Shown: positions 32,308-40,715, numbered from the stretch's first letter. The stretch is 64,000 nucleotides of DNA from Streptomyces sp. NBC_00536 (GCF_036346295.1 NZ_CP107819.1:3906001-3970000); one strand, 5' to 3'. Translations and numbers: made by a program. The notes: generated from the letters alone by a model not told the origin.

Positions 32308-33465
32308 GTGCACAGTGCTGTGGTGACCGGGGAGGGCGACCGGATCCGGTGGGTCGAGCTGGCCGGTGAGGAACCGGCGCGGGTCTACCTGCACGGGCTG
32401 GGTGCCACCTCGCCCGCGTATTTCGCGGCCGCCGCGACGCACCCCCGGCTCGCCGGGCGGCGCTCCCTGCTGCTGGACCTGCTGGGGCACGGGCACAGCG
32501 ACCGGCCCGAGGAGTTCCCGTACACGCTGGAGGCGCACGCCGACGCCGTGGCCGACGCGCTCATCGCGGCGGAGGTCGCCGGGGCCGAGGTGATCGCCCA
32601 CAGCATGGGCGGAGCCGTGGCGATCGTGCTGGCCCACCGGCATCCGGGGCTGGTGTCCCGGCTCGTGCTCGTCGACGCCAACCTCGACCCGGCACCGCGG
32701 CCGGTGCCCGGCGCTCCGGTTCCGGCCGGGAGCAGCGGGATCTCGCGCTACAGCGAGGAGGAGTTCCTCGCGGGCGGCTGGGCCGAGGTGCGGGAGCGGG
32801 CCGGGGAGCACTGGTGGGCGACGATGCGGCTGGCGGGGCGGACCGCCCTGTACCGCAGCGCCGTTCACCTCGCGGCGGGGACCAAACCCACGATGCGGGA
32901 GCTGCTGGTGGGGCTGCGGATCCCGCGCGCCTTCCTGTATCCGGCCGAGGACGGCGCGCTCGCCGGGGCCGCGGAGCTGGAGGCGGCCGGGGTGTGCGTC
33001 GTACCGGTCGACGACTGCGGGCACAACATCATGCTGGACGTCCCGGACGCGTTCGCGGAGGCGGCCGCGGCGGCCCTGGGCACGGCGGTGTACGTGCTCG
33101 ACGGGCGGCGGATCGGGACGCTGGAGGACTTCTGGCGGGAGATCGGCGAGGCCGTGAACGGGCCCGAGGGGTACTTCGGGGGCAATCTCGACGCTTTGAA
33201 CGATTGTCTGCGCGGCGGGTTCGGAACGCCCGACGACGATGACTTCCGCTTCGAGTGGTACGACCACGCGCGCTCCCGGGAGCGGCTCGGGCACGCCGAG
33301 ACCGCCCGCCAGCTGGAGCTGCGCCTGACCCGCTGCCACCCCGCCAACCGCGAGCGGGTGGCCGGGGAGCTGGCGGCGGCGCGGCGCGGGGAGGGCCCGA
33401 CGGTCTTCGACTGGCTGATCGAGATCATGGAGGGCCAGGCGCCGGGGGCGCTGCGCCTGCGCTGA
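32308..33465 (+). CDS. Alpha/beta hydrolase fused to a barstar domain
   Basis: A 385-aa protein in two parts. Residues 1 to about 258: an alpha/beta hydrolase with YLHGLGATSP, DLLGHGHSDRP, nucleophile elbow IAHSMGGA (Ser99) and a late DDCGHNIMLD with the catalytic His. Residues about 260-385: a barstar-like RNase-inhibitor domain, VYVLDGRRIGTLEDFWREIG followed by YFGGNLDALNDCL, which keeps the two Asp that contact barnase. No RNase gene is adjacent. The join is continuous, with no frameshift or stop. Start GTG 32308 has GGGGG upstream and a 21-bp tandem repeat just before it. Confidence 0.85.
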   Translation: MHSAVVTGEGDRIRWVELAGEEPARVYLHGLGATSPAYFAAAATHPRLAGRRSLLLDLLGHGHSDRPEEFPYTLEAHADAVADALIAAEVAGAEVIAHSMGGAVAIVLAHRHPGLVSRLVLVDANLDPAPRPVPGAPVPAGSSGISRYSEEEFLAGGWAEVRERAGEHWWATMRLAGRTALYRSAVHLAAGTKPTMRELLVGLRIPRAFLYPAEDGALAGAAELEAAGVCVVPVDDCGHNIMLDVPDAFAEAAAAALGTAVYVLDGRRIGTLEDFWREIGEAVNGPEGYFGGNLDALNDCLRGGFGTPDDDDFRFEWYDHARSRERLGHAETARQLELRLTRCHPANRERVAGELAAARRGEGPTVFDWLIEIMEGQAPGALRLR

Positions 33466-33495
33466 CGGCTCCCGGATGCCGGCTCCCGCCTCCCG

Positions 33496-35520
33496 CTATG
33501 TCGGGGGGCGGGTGCGGACGAGGACCTCGCGGGTGCGGCGCAGCCGCAGTGCCATCTGGATCTCCAGGGCCTGGGCGGGCTTCTGCCAGCCCTCGCCCAG
33601 GAGTTCCGCGATCCGCTCCAGCCGGCGCGACACCGTGTTGGCGTGGACGTGCAGCGCCTCGGCGGCGTGCGTGGGGCTGGCGCCCGATTCGAAGTACGCC
33701 TCCAGGGTGCGGGCCAGCTCGGTGAAGCGGGCCGCGTCGTACTCCAGGACCGGGCCGAGGGCCTGCGCGATGAAGGCGTCCACGTCGTGGTCCGCCGACA
33801 GGAGCAGTCCCAGGAAGCCGAGTTCGCGCAGGGAGGCGGTGCCTCCGGCGCCGTCGAGCGCGGTCAGCGCGTCGAGGCAGCGCGCGGCCTCCTCGTACAC
33901 GCCGGCGACCGCGGAGGGGCCCCTGGCCGGGCCCGCCGCGCCGGTGGAGACCGGGTGGCCGAGCAGCGGGGTGACCTCCATCGAGACCTGCCGGGCCGCG
34001 GCGGAGGCGTCGTCGCCGGGCAGCAGCAGCACGATGCAGCCGCGGCGGACGCCCTTGAGGCCGCCGACCCGGTAGGCGTACGAACTCGCCCACGCGACGG
34101 CGCGGCCCAGCTCCCCGCCCTCCGGCCGGACCACGACCACCACGTGCGGCACGTCGAGGTCGATGCCCAGGCGCCGGGTGCGCTCGCGCAGGTGCAGGTC
34201 GGAGGAGTGGTGCGGGCGGTCCAGCAGCTCCTGGAGCAGCTCGTCGTGGACGGGGCCCTCCGCGGCCGCCGTACCGCGCTGGATCAGCATGAGGGAGGCC
34301 ACTGACAGCGCCGCCAGCTCCAGCAGCCGTACGTCCTCCTCGGTGAGGGGCTCGGCCGCGTGCAGCACCAGCACGCCGAGGTCCTCGGCCCCGGCGGTGA
34401 CGGGCGCGACCCACACCTCGCCCGCGTCGGCGCCCGTGTCGGCGTTCAGGTCATCGTCCGCGCCCGCGGCGGCCGGGGCCTCGCGCGGGAGGCGGACCGG
34501 GCGGCGGGCGGTGTGCGCGTGCAGGGCGCCGCGGGTGACGGCGGCCTCGTCCAGGCCGACCGGCCCCGGCCCCTGGGTCAGCGGGCGGCCGCCGGGATCG
34601 CGGACCTGGAGTACGCCGTCCAGCGCGTCCGCGGTGGTCCGGGCGAGGGTGGCCAGCCCGGCCCCGTCCAGCACCAGGCGCGCGAGGCGGGCGTGGCAGT
34701 CCCACAGGTAGCGGACCCGGGTGAGGGTGGTGTCGGTGACGGTGCCGAACCGTTCCAGCTCGCTCGCCTCGTCGCGGGCCCGCTCCAGCAGCCGTGCCTT
34801 CTCGATGGCGACGGCGGCCAGGTCGGCCAGCGACAGCAGCATCCCCACCTCGGCCGGGGTGAAGGACCGCACGCGGCGGTCCGCGCCGTAGAGCACGCCG
34901 AGGATGCCCTCGCGGTGGCGCAGCGGGACGGCCAGGACGGCGCGCACGCCCTCGGCGCGGACCGCGGTGTCCACGCCGGAGGCGTGCGCGAGGGTGGTGT
35001 CGTGCGGGTAGTCCGCGCTCCACACGGGGGCGCGGCGCTCGCGGACGAGCGCCCCCAGCCCTTCGGCGGAGCCGATCCCGAGCCCGGCCTCGTACCCGGC
35101 GGCGGTGCCGTCGGACAGGTGCGGGTAGGAGGTCCCGTCGGGCCGGGTGAAGGTGACGCAGACCACGTCGAGGCCGAGCAGCCGCCGGGCCCGGCGCGCG
35201 ATGACGCGCAGCAGGCTGTCGAGGTCGTAGGCGGAGGTCAGGTCGTGCGCGGTGTCGACGAGGGCGACCAGCCCGTCACCGCCCGCCGGGCCGTCGTCCT
35301 CCGGGGGGTCGGCCGCCACGGGGTCCGCGGCCGCGACGGGCCCCGTGCGGGTGCGGATCTCGTGGGCCAGGGCCACGGCCCGGGTCAGCCCGGGATCCGC
35401 CGTGGGCAGGAGCGCGTCGAAGGCGGCCGCGGGCGCGCCGGCGGCCAGCAGCTCCAGGACGGCGAGTGCCGCCGCCGTGCCCCCGGCGGCGTTCCCGGCG
35501 GTGTCCGCCGCTCGTTCCAT
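33496..35520 (-). CDS. GAF and PucR-type HTH transcriptional regulator
   Basis: A 674-aa regulator: an Ala-rich N-terminal part, a GAF domain at about 85-245 (LVALVDTAHDLTSAYDLDSL, VLAVPLRHREGILGVLYGA), a second GAF-like region (EVWVAPVTAGAEDLGVLVLH), a GGDEF-like middle and a C-terminal PucR HTH (SPTHAAEALHVHANTVSRRL). Such proteins sense small molecules and control catabolic genes. It is convergent with the hydrolase-barstar gene. A 12-bp palindrome GAACCTAGGTTC lies 50 bp before the start. Confidence 0.88.
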   Translation of the reverse strand: MERAADTAGNAAGGTAAALAVLELLAAGAPAAAFDALLPTADPGLTRAVALAHEIRTRTGPVAAADPVAADPPEDDGPAGGDGLVALVDTAHDLTSAYDLDSLLRVIARRARRLLGLDVVCVTFTRPDGTSYPHLSDGTAAGYEAGLGIGSAEGLGALVRERRAPVWSADYPHDTTLAHASGVDTAVRAEGVRAVLAVPLRHREGILGVLYGADRRVRSFTPAEVGMLLSLADLAAVAIEKARLLERARDEASELERFGTVTDTTLTRVRYLWDCHARLARLVLDGAGLATLARTTADALDGVLQVRDPGGRPLTQGPGPVGLDEAAVTRGALHAHTARRPVRLPREAPAAAGADDDLNADTGADAGEVWVAPVTAGAEDLGVLVLHAAEPLTEEDVRLLELAALSVASLMLIQRGTAAAEGPVHDELLQELLDRPHHSSDLHLRERTRRLGIDLDVPHVVVVVRPEGGELGRAVAWASSYAYRVGGLKGVRRGCIVLLLPGDDASAAARQVSMEVTPLLGHPVSTGAAGPARGPSAVAGVYEEAARCLDALTALDGAGGTASLRELGFLGLLLSADHDVDAFIAQALGPVLEYDAARFTELARTLEAYFESGASPTHAAEALHVHANTVSRRLERIAELLGEGWQKPAQALEIQMALRLRRTREVLVRTRPPT

Positions 35521-35569
35521 GCGCCCCGTTCCCCCGCTCCCCGACGTACTGGTACGAATCAAGCCATCC

Positions 35570-35581
35570 GAACCTAGGTTC
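35570..35581. promoter_or_regulatory. Palindrome GAACCTAGGTTC upstream of the PucR gene
   Basis: A perfect 12-bp palindrome about 50 bp before the ATG; TAGGTT within it could be the -10 on the minus strand, so a binding protein would cover the promoter. Confidence 0.4.
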
Positions 35582-35691
35582 CGCCGTGTTCGTGGTCAAG
35601 TGAGCTTCCCGCCGGACTTCCGCTGGTCAGAGCGGGTGCACGGGCGGGACGGGGACCGGGGCGGCGGGCGGGGCGGGGTTCCGCCCCCGGG

Positions 35692-36447
35692 TCACGGCGG
35701 GCTCAGCGTGTCGCCCCGCAGCGGCGGCAGGCACTGGACCGCCCGCAGCGTCAGGGCCGCCGAGGTGCCCCAGCCGATCAGGCCGGGGAGGTCCTCCGCG
35801 CGGTCGCCCAGCTCCGTCCACATCAGCCGGTGCGGGCGGGCGCCCGCCGCCGCCAGGGCCCGCCACCGCATCCCGCCGAGCGCCCGGTCGTAGCGCGCGT
35901 ACAGCAGCCGGGCCGTCGGCACGGCCAGCGGACCCAGCTCGCGCACGCACAGCGACGCGAACGCCGGGAGCTCCGCCAGGTCGAGGCCGCGCTCCCGGGC
36001 CCGCTCCAGACCGCCCAGCCAGGCACCCAGGACCCCCTCGTACGTCCTGGGACCCGTCATCTGCCCGAAGCAGACCCCGATGCCCTCCCCGAGCAGCCGC
36101 GCACCGGCCGCCGGCCCCTCCCCCGAGGCGGACAGCACGACGATCAGGTTGGGCCGGTCCACGGCCGCCACCAGCGCGCGGGCCGCCGCGTACGAGGTCC
36201 CGTCCCCCGGTGGCGGCGCCGCCACCAGCCCGCCCAGCGGAAGCAGTACGTCGCACACCGCGCCGACGGCCGCGGGCCGCCTCGGCACCCCGTACAGCAG
36301 GTTCCGTACCCCCAGCCGGTCCGCGAACTCCCGCATCCCGTCGGGCCGCACGCCCGGCATTCCCTCCAGCCACGGCGTGACCCCCTCGGCCACGAGGCGG
36401 CGCACGGCATCCGCGGCGCCGGGCTCTTCCACAAACGCAGCACCCAT
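35692..36447 (-). CDS. Transaldolase-like protein lacking the catalytic lysine
   Basis: A 251-aa protein with the shape of the transaldolase C-terminal two thirds: LLGEGIGVCFGQ (where the family has EGISVNVTLIFS), YEGVLGAWLGGLERARERGL, and ARLLYARYDRALGGMRWRAL followed by GARPHRLMW. The Schiff-base motif, normally NLFIKIPAT, reads NLIVVLSAS, so the lysine is Val104. It is about 120 residues shorter than Streptomyces transaldolases. A binding or regulatory role is more likely than catalysis. It lies upstream of nothing obvious, between a PucR regulator and a flavodoxin-like gene. Confidence 0.7.
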   Translation of the reverse strand: MGAAFVEEPGAADAVRRLVAEGVTPWLEGMPGVRPDGMREFADRLGVRNLLYGVPRRPAAVGAVCDVLLPLGGLVAAPPPGDGTSYAAARALVAAVDRPNLIVVLSASGEGPAAGARLLGEGIGVCFGQMTGPRTYEGVLGAWLGGLERARERGLDLAELPAFASLCVRELGPLAVPTARLLYARYDRALGGMRWRALAAAGARPHRLMWTELGDRAEDLPGLIGWGTSAALTLRAVQCLPPLRGDTLSPP

Positions 36448-36503
36448 ATCCAGCGAGTGTGCTGCGCCGGAGCCCGCCGCACACGGCCGGTCCCGGCCGT
36501 GTG

Positions 36504-37019
36504 TCAACTCACCCCACCGGGCGCGGCGCCCGCGAGCCGGGCCATCCGGGCCATCCGCGAGCCCAGTCGGCGCACGGCGTCCAGCACCGGATCCGGGCCG
36601 GGGCCGACGAACCGCCCCGGCGGCCCGGCCGGTCCGATCCAGGACATGCCCAACGCCTCCGCCATGGCGGCCAGTTCCCGCAGCCGCCCCTCCGCGTCCC
36701 CGTCCGGGCGCACGAACCCGGCGGCTGGCTTCCCCTGCCAGCCGCCCCGCGCGAGCGCCTCCGGCAGCGGCAGCGGCGCGCCGAACAGGATGCCGTCGGC
36801 CTCGGCCAGCAGCTCCCACTGCTCCTCACCCGGGCCCCCGGAGCCCGGGCCCCCGGAGCCCGGGCCCCCCGAGCCCGGGTCCCCGACGGCCAGGTCCGCG
36901 ACCGCGACGAGGCGGCTGCGCGCACCGGCTTCCGCGGCGCCGTCGCGCGCCACGAAAGCCTGTGCGCAGGCCCGCCCTCCGTGGACCACCACGATCAGCG
37001 GAGGTGGGGTCAGAGCCAT
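36504..37019 (-). CDS. Flavodoxin/NAD(P)H-quinone-reductase-like protein
   Basis: A 171-aa protein resembling WrbA-type flavodoxin-like reductases: an opening strand PPPLIVVVHGGRACAQAFV, EQWELLAEADGILFGAPLPL (the AD(G/A)xxFGxP flavin region) and a late MAEALGMSWIGPAGPP. A Gly-Ser-Pro repeat (GSGGPGSGGPGSGGPG) from 15-bp DNA repeats interrupts the fold at residues about 49-64. The flavin phosphate loop is weak, so FMN binding is uncertain. It is transcribed away from the SARP gene side. Confidence 0.65.
   Translation of the reverse strand: MALTPPPLIVVVHGGRACAQAFVARDGAAEAGARSRLVAVADLAVGDPGSGGPGSGGPGSGGPGEEQWELLAEADGILFGAPLPLPEALARGGWQGKPAAGFVRPDGDAEGRLRELAAMAEALGMSWIGPAGPPGRFVGPGPDPVLDAVRRLGSRMARMARLAGAAPGGVS
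36832..36884. repeat. 15-bp tandem repeat in the flavodoxin-like gene
   Basis: Three 15-bp units encode GSGGP repeats; a length-variable site inside a coding region. Confidence 0.75.
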
Positions 37020-37212
37020 CCCGTGTCACTCGCGGACGGGTGGCCGGGAACGGTGGCCCGGCAGGCGCGGGAGGAGGTGCGGTGGTTCATGAGGTGACAC
37101 TTTCCACTAGAAACATACCTGCCGGAATGATGACTCATCCGGCGGGGCGACGAAAAAGGACCGGATCGCAGGAAACGGCCCAGAAGACCTGCCGCATGAT
37201 GAACGCCGCAGG

Positions 37213-37935
37213 TCAGGCGGCCATGGGGACGAGTGGGGGCGGACCTGGCAGCAGGACCCGGCGCAGCGCGCGGGTGGTGTCGGCCGGACAGGACCCCAGG
37301 TCCGAACCGAGTGCATCTGCCAGGGTTCGGTATGTTTCGAGGGACTTTCCGGCCATCACGGCCCGCAATTCGGTCCGCAGCTCCGGGTGCCGGCCCAGCG
37401 CCAGCTCGGCCTCCACCCACTGCTTCAGTGCCGAGAGCCGGGTCGCCTCCAGGTCCGCGATCCGCGCGGCGAGCCGCGGACCGGCCTCGATCCCCTCGAA
37501 GGCCGGACCCCGCCACAGCCCCAGCGCCCCGCGCAGCCGCCGGGCGGCGGCGGCGAACTCCCCCCGGGCCATGGCCCGGTAGCCCGCGCCGGTCTCCCGG
37601 GCGAATTCGCCCTGGTCGCTGCGGCCGCCATCGGTGTCCAGTAAGAATCCGCCGGGCAGCGAGACCAGTACGGCCTCGGGGGTGCGCCGCCCGGCGGAGT
37701 CGGCGGCTCCCGCGAGGAGTTCACGGATCTGGCGGATCGAGGTCAGCAGCACCGAGCGGGCGTGTTCGCCGTCCGGTGCGTACGCCGACAGCTCGGCGGC
37801 CAGCACGGTGGTGGGCACCATCTGGTCGGCGTAGGCGGCGAGTACGGCGAACACCTGACGGGCGGGCTGGGTCTGGGGGACCACGGGCACGCCGTTCTCC
37901 AGGGCGCGAAGCCCGCCGAGCACTTCGATGTCCAT
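37213..37935 (-). CDS. SARP-family transcriptional activator
   Basis: A 240-aa SARP: an OmpR-like winged HTH at 1-90 (MDIEVLGGLRALENGVPVVP, VLLTSIRQIRELLAG) and a BTAD domain (FARETGAGYRAMARGEFAAA, LWRGPAFEGI, EATRLSALKQWVEAELALGR). SARPs switch on antibiotic clusters and are classic targets of butyrolactone receptors. Start ATG 37935 has GGGGAGGGG upstream. It lies last in a minus-strand series with a receptor, SDR and HAD gene, and divergent afsA, so it is probably the output of the signal. Its own target cluster is outside the window. Confidence 0.9.
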   Translation of the reverse strand: MDIEVLGGLRALENGVPVVPQTQPARQVFAVLAAYADQMVPTTVLAAELSAYAPDGEHARSVLLTSIRQIRELLAGAADSAGRRTPEAVLVSLPGGFLLDTDGGRSDQGEFARETGAGYRAMARGEFAAAARRLRGALGLWRGPAFEGIEAGPRLAARIADLEATRLSALKQWVEAELALGRHPELRTELRAVMAGKSLETYRTLADALGSDLGSCPADTTRALRRVLLPGPPPLVPMAA

Positions 37936-38049
37936 GAATCCCCTCCCCAGGGTGCGACGCGTCAGGATCCGCGCGAATACCGGACCTTGCTCAAAAAATA
38001 ATACCCGGAAGTTTTTTTCAAGGGAACGCTCTGCGCAGCACGAGTCACG

Positions 38050-38087
38050 TGAGCCGGGGCACAAAAAATGAGCCGGGGCACAAAAAA
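38050..38087. repeat. Two tandem 19-bp units next to the receptor terminator
   Basis: TGAGCCGGGGCACAAAAAA appears twice in a row; the second A-run becomes the U-tract of the terminator on the minus strand. Confidence 0.85.
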
Positions 38088-38088
38088 A

Positions 38089-38122
38089 CCGGCCCTCCCC
38101 GCCGTGAGGCGGAGAGGGCCGG
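38089..38122 (-). terminator. Intrinsic terminator of the receptor gene
   Basis: A 15-bp stem with one mismatch and a 4-nt loop, followed on the minus strand by seven T. One of the few classic U-tract terminators in this window. Confidence 0.85.
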
Positions 38123-38142
38123 CGAAAAGCGCGCCGGTGAGG

Positions 38143-38856
38143 TCAGGCGACGTGCTCCTCGGCATCGCCGGGGAACTGCCGCAGCCCGTCGCAGTCACAC
38201 AGGTGCGCCCCCTGCGCACCGTGCAGCGCGCGGCCGCCACGGCCGGGAGCCGTGTCGAGCCGGATCGCCACGGCCGAGACGACCAGGCTCGGCATCACGC
38301 TCGTGTACAGCGCCGAAACCTCCTCGTCGAGGGTGAGGCCGAGGGTCTGCGACATGACGTTGAGTCCGGCGAACGAGCCGACGATCAGCCGGGACGGCTG
38401 CCCCGGATCCACGTGCGAGAGCAGCTCGCCGCGGGCCTTGGCCTCCGTCATCAGCTCGGTGTGCAGGTCGATCCACCCCTGGTAGGGCGCCGCCCGGTCC
38501 AGGGACCGGCCGTTCTGCTCCAGCGTGAGCCGTGCGCTGCCGCGCATCAGCACATCGTGCTGGAGGCGGTGCGAGAAGATCATGCCGATGTCGACGAACT
38601 GCTGTGCCTTGAATTCCTGCGGCGTGAACGCGGGGTCGACACTGACCTGTGCGTCGATGACCGCCTGCGCCAGGTCTTCCTTCGAGTCGAAGTGGAAGTA
38701 CAGGGCGCCCTTGGTGACTCTGGCGATCTTGACGATGTCCGTCAGCTTCGCCGCGTCGTAGCCCCGGTCCTCGAAGACCAGGGCGGCAGCCTCCAGGATG
38801 GCCTGGCGCGTCCGCACCGCGCGGTCCTGCTTCACCTGGGGTCGTTCAGTCCTCAT
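38143..38856 (-). CDS. Gamma-butyrolactone receptor-type TetR regulator
   Basis: A 237-aa TetR protein close to ArpA/ScbR receptors. The HTH is at 13-60 (RQAILEAAALVFEDRGYDAA, TKGALYFHFDSKEDLAQAV); the ligand half keeps the conserved Trp (Trp128 in PYQGWIDLHTEL), which lies over the butyrolactone pocket in CprB. Such receptors repress until the signal binds. It is followed by a strong terminator. The palindrome GGTACGTACC at 38910-38919 in its promoter fits autoregulation. Length includes a basic, Gly-rich C-terminal tail. Confidence 0.9.
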   Translation of the reverse strand: MRTERPQVKQDRAVRTRQAILEAAALVFEDRGYDAAKLTDIVKIARVTKGALYFHFDSKEDLAQAVIDAQVSVDPAFTPQEFKAQQFVDIGMIFSHRLQHDVLMRGSARLTLEQNGRSLDRAAPYQGWIDLHTELMTEAKARGELLSHVDPGQPSRLIVGSFAGLNVMSQTLGLTLDEEVSALYTSVMPSLVVSAVAIRLDTAPGRGGRALHGAQGAHLCDCDGLRQFPGDAEEHVA

Positions 38857-38882
38857 CAGTCGTTCTGTCCCTCTCCATGCCC

Positions 38883-38894
38883 CCGATCGATCGG
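38883..38894. promoter_or_regulatory. Palindrome CCGATCGATCGG in the receptor leader
   Basis: Perfect 12-bp palindrome 27 bp before the receptor ATG. Confidence 0.4.
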
Positions 38895-38909
38895 CATTAC
38901 ATGCCCCCG

Positions 38910-38919
38910 GGTACGTACC
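38910..38919. promoter_or_regulatory. GTACGTAC-core palindrome before the receptor gene
   Basis: GGTACGTACC, 54 bp before the receptor start. The same GTACGTAC core lies before afsA; candidate receptor box. Confidence 0.5.
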
Positions 38920-38932
38920 TCTGAGTACAGCT

Positions 38933-39700
38933 TCACACCATGGTGAAGCCTCCGTCCACAGGCATCGTGACGCCTGTGACGAAGGAGGCACGCGAGCTGA
39001 GGAGCCACGCGGCCGCTTCCGCGATCTCCGCGGGCTCCGCCGTCCTGGGCTGCGGGGTCGCCGCGTGCAGCTGGGCCTCGACGCCTGGAACGGCGGCGAA
39101 CCACTGTTCCACCACCTCGGTCCGGGTGGTCCCCGGGGCCACGGCGTTGACCCGGATCCCCTGGGCGGCGTACTCGGCGGCGGCGGCCTTGGTCAGGCCG
39201 ATCACCGCGTGCTTGGCGGCGACGTACGGTGCGGCCACCGGGGTGGCCAGCAGGCCGCCGACGCTGCTGTTGTTCACGATCGTGCCGCCGCCGGTCTCCA
39301 GCATGGCCGCGATCTCGTCCCGCAGGCAGTTCCACGTGCCCCGGACGTTCACGTCCATGATCTGGTCGTACAGGTCGTCGCCCATCTCGTGCAGCGGCGA
39401 ACGCCCGACGCCCCAGCCCGCGTTGTTGAAGGCGCAGTCCAGCCGGCCGAAGCGGCGCACCGCCACGGCCACCGCCTCGGCCGTGTCCCCCGCACGGGTC
39501 ACGTCGGTGACGGCGTACTCGACCTCCGCGCCCTGCGCCCGCAGCTCGTCGGTCAGCTCCTTGAGGCGGACCTCGCGACGTGCGGCCAGCACGAGCCGGG
39601 CCCCCTCCCGGGCGAACACCCGGGCCGCGGCGGCTCCGATGCCACTGCTGGCCCCCGTGATCAGCGTGACCTTGCCGTCGAGCATCCGCTCTCCTGCCAT
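38933..39700 (-). CDS. Short-chain dehydrogenase/reductase of the butyrolactone locus
   Basis: A 255-aa classical SDR. Rossmann motif TGASSGIG, NNAG, catalytic Ser in NNSSVGG, and YVAAKHA (Tyr and Lys) are complete, and the PGTTRTEV segment follows. In butyrolactone clusters an SDR (BarS1-type) reduces the side-chain ketone or the butenolide precursor; that role is inferred from position between receptor and HAD genes. Start ATG 39700 has GGGGACAGCA upstream; ATG 39712 is the alternative. Confidence 0.9.
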   Translation of the reverse strand: MAGERMLDGKVTLITGASSGIGAAAARVFAREGARLVLAARREVRLKELTDELRAQGAEVEYAVTDVTRAGDTAEAVAVAVRRFGRLDCAFNNAGWGVGRSPLHEMGDDLYDQIMDVNVRGTWNCLRDEIAAMLETGGGTIVNNSSVGGLLATPVAAPYVAAKHAVIGLTKAAAAEYAAQGIRVNAVAPGTTRTEVVEQWFAAVPGVEAQLHAATPQPRTAEPAEIAEAAAWLLSSRASFVTGVTMPVDGGFTMV

Positions 39701-39823
39701 TGCTGTCCCCATTCCACGTTTCACGTTTCTGTTCGTCCGGGTCGTCCGGATCGTGCGGCTCGTCCGGCGCGGCTGGCTTGATCTGCCCGGTCCGCGCACG
39801 CCCCCCGGTCCGTCCCGGAGGGC

Positions 39824-40537
39824 TCAGGCGGCCCAGGAAAGACCCGCCGCGGCCTCGCCGTCGAGAGTACGCAGCAGCTCCTCGCCGATCTCCTCCAGGG
39901 AGCCGACCAGGTGCCGTACGCCCGCCTCACGCATCAAACCTGCTTGGAAGCCGTACTTGAAGGGGCTGGGGTGGCCGATGAAGGGCACCCGCAGCGCGCG
40001 GGCGGCCTCGGAGACCCGCGCGACGTCGTCGATGAAGACCGCCTGGTCGTAATCGACCCCGAAGGTGTCGACGGCGATCTCGTGGATGCCCGGCCGGAAA
40101 TCGTTGGTGCAGATGTAGCCCGGCTCGTCGAAGAGGTGCGCGTAGCGGCCGAGGTAGGTGTCGAAGTGGGACCGGTCCAGGCCTCCGTAGCAGACCGTCC
40201 GCAGGCCCAGGGCGCGCAGCCGGTGCAGGAGCTGCTCGGCGCCGGGGAGCACCTCCAGGGGGTGCTCGGCGAGGTACGCGGCGCGCTCCTCGAAGTACAC
40301 CTCCAGCACCTTCTCCGGGGTCCAGTCGACGCCGGCCGCGGCGCCGAGCGCCCGGGCGGCGACGGTGCGGGACTGCGAGAAGACCGCGCGTTCCACGTCC
40401 GCGTCGTAGACGCCACCGCGGCTGGTGACGAACCGGTGGATGACCGGGCTGAACGTGTCGTTGAGCAGGACCCCGTCGATGTTGACGGCGGCGAGCCGCA
40501 GGTGGTCCAGCGGGCGGACGGCGTGGCGGGCGGGCAT
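39824..40537 (-). CDS. HAD-superfamily protein of the butyrolactone locus
   Basis: A 237-aa HAD-like protein. Motif I reads LAAVNIDGVLLND: the first Asp, the usual nucleophile, is Asn (AAC codon), while the second Asp is present. A cap region follows, then motif IV FIDDVARVSEAA and a C-terminal substrate stretch (FIGHPSPFKYGF). AfsA products need dephosphorylation, and MmfP-type HAD phosphatases sit in AfsA clusters, so this gene is a natural candidate, but the lost nucleophile makes activity doubtful. GGGAGACACCG precedes ATG 40537. Confidence 0.85.
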   Translation of the reverse strand: MPARHAVRPLDHLRLAAVNIDGVLLNDTFSPVIHRFVTSRGGVYDADVERAVFSQSRTVAARALGAAAGVDWTPEKVLEVYFEERAAYLAEHPLEVLPGAEQLLHRLRALGLRTVCYGGLDRSHFDTYLGRYAHLFDEPGYICTNDFRPGIHEIAVDTFGVDYDQAVFIDDVARVSEAARALRVPFIGHPSPFKYGFQAGLMREAGVRHLVGSLEEIGEELLRTLDGEAAAGLSWAA

Positions 40538-40697
40538 CGGTGTCTCCCATCGGCGGGGGCCGCTTGGGGTGGCAGGTGGTGCGGGTGCGGGACGCCGCGG
40601 GCGGCGGCGGGACCGTTCCGAACAGTTGCAGCCACCGGCGTACCAGGGGACCCCCAAAAAATACTCCCAAGTACGCGGAGGCTGCTGAGTAAAAGAT

Positions 40698-40715
40698 ACC
40701 GGACGCATGTCCGGT
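40698..40715. promoter_or_regulatory. Inverted repeat ACCGGACGCATGTCCGGT
   Basis: 7-bp perfect arms and a 4-bp spacer in the middle of the afsA/HAD divergent region; the ACCGG..CCGGT outline is like known butyrolactone receptor boxes. Confidence 0.55.
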
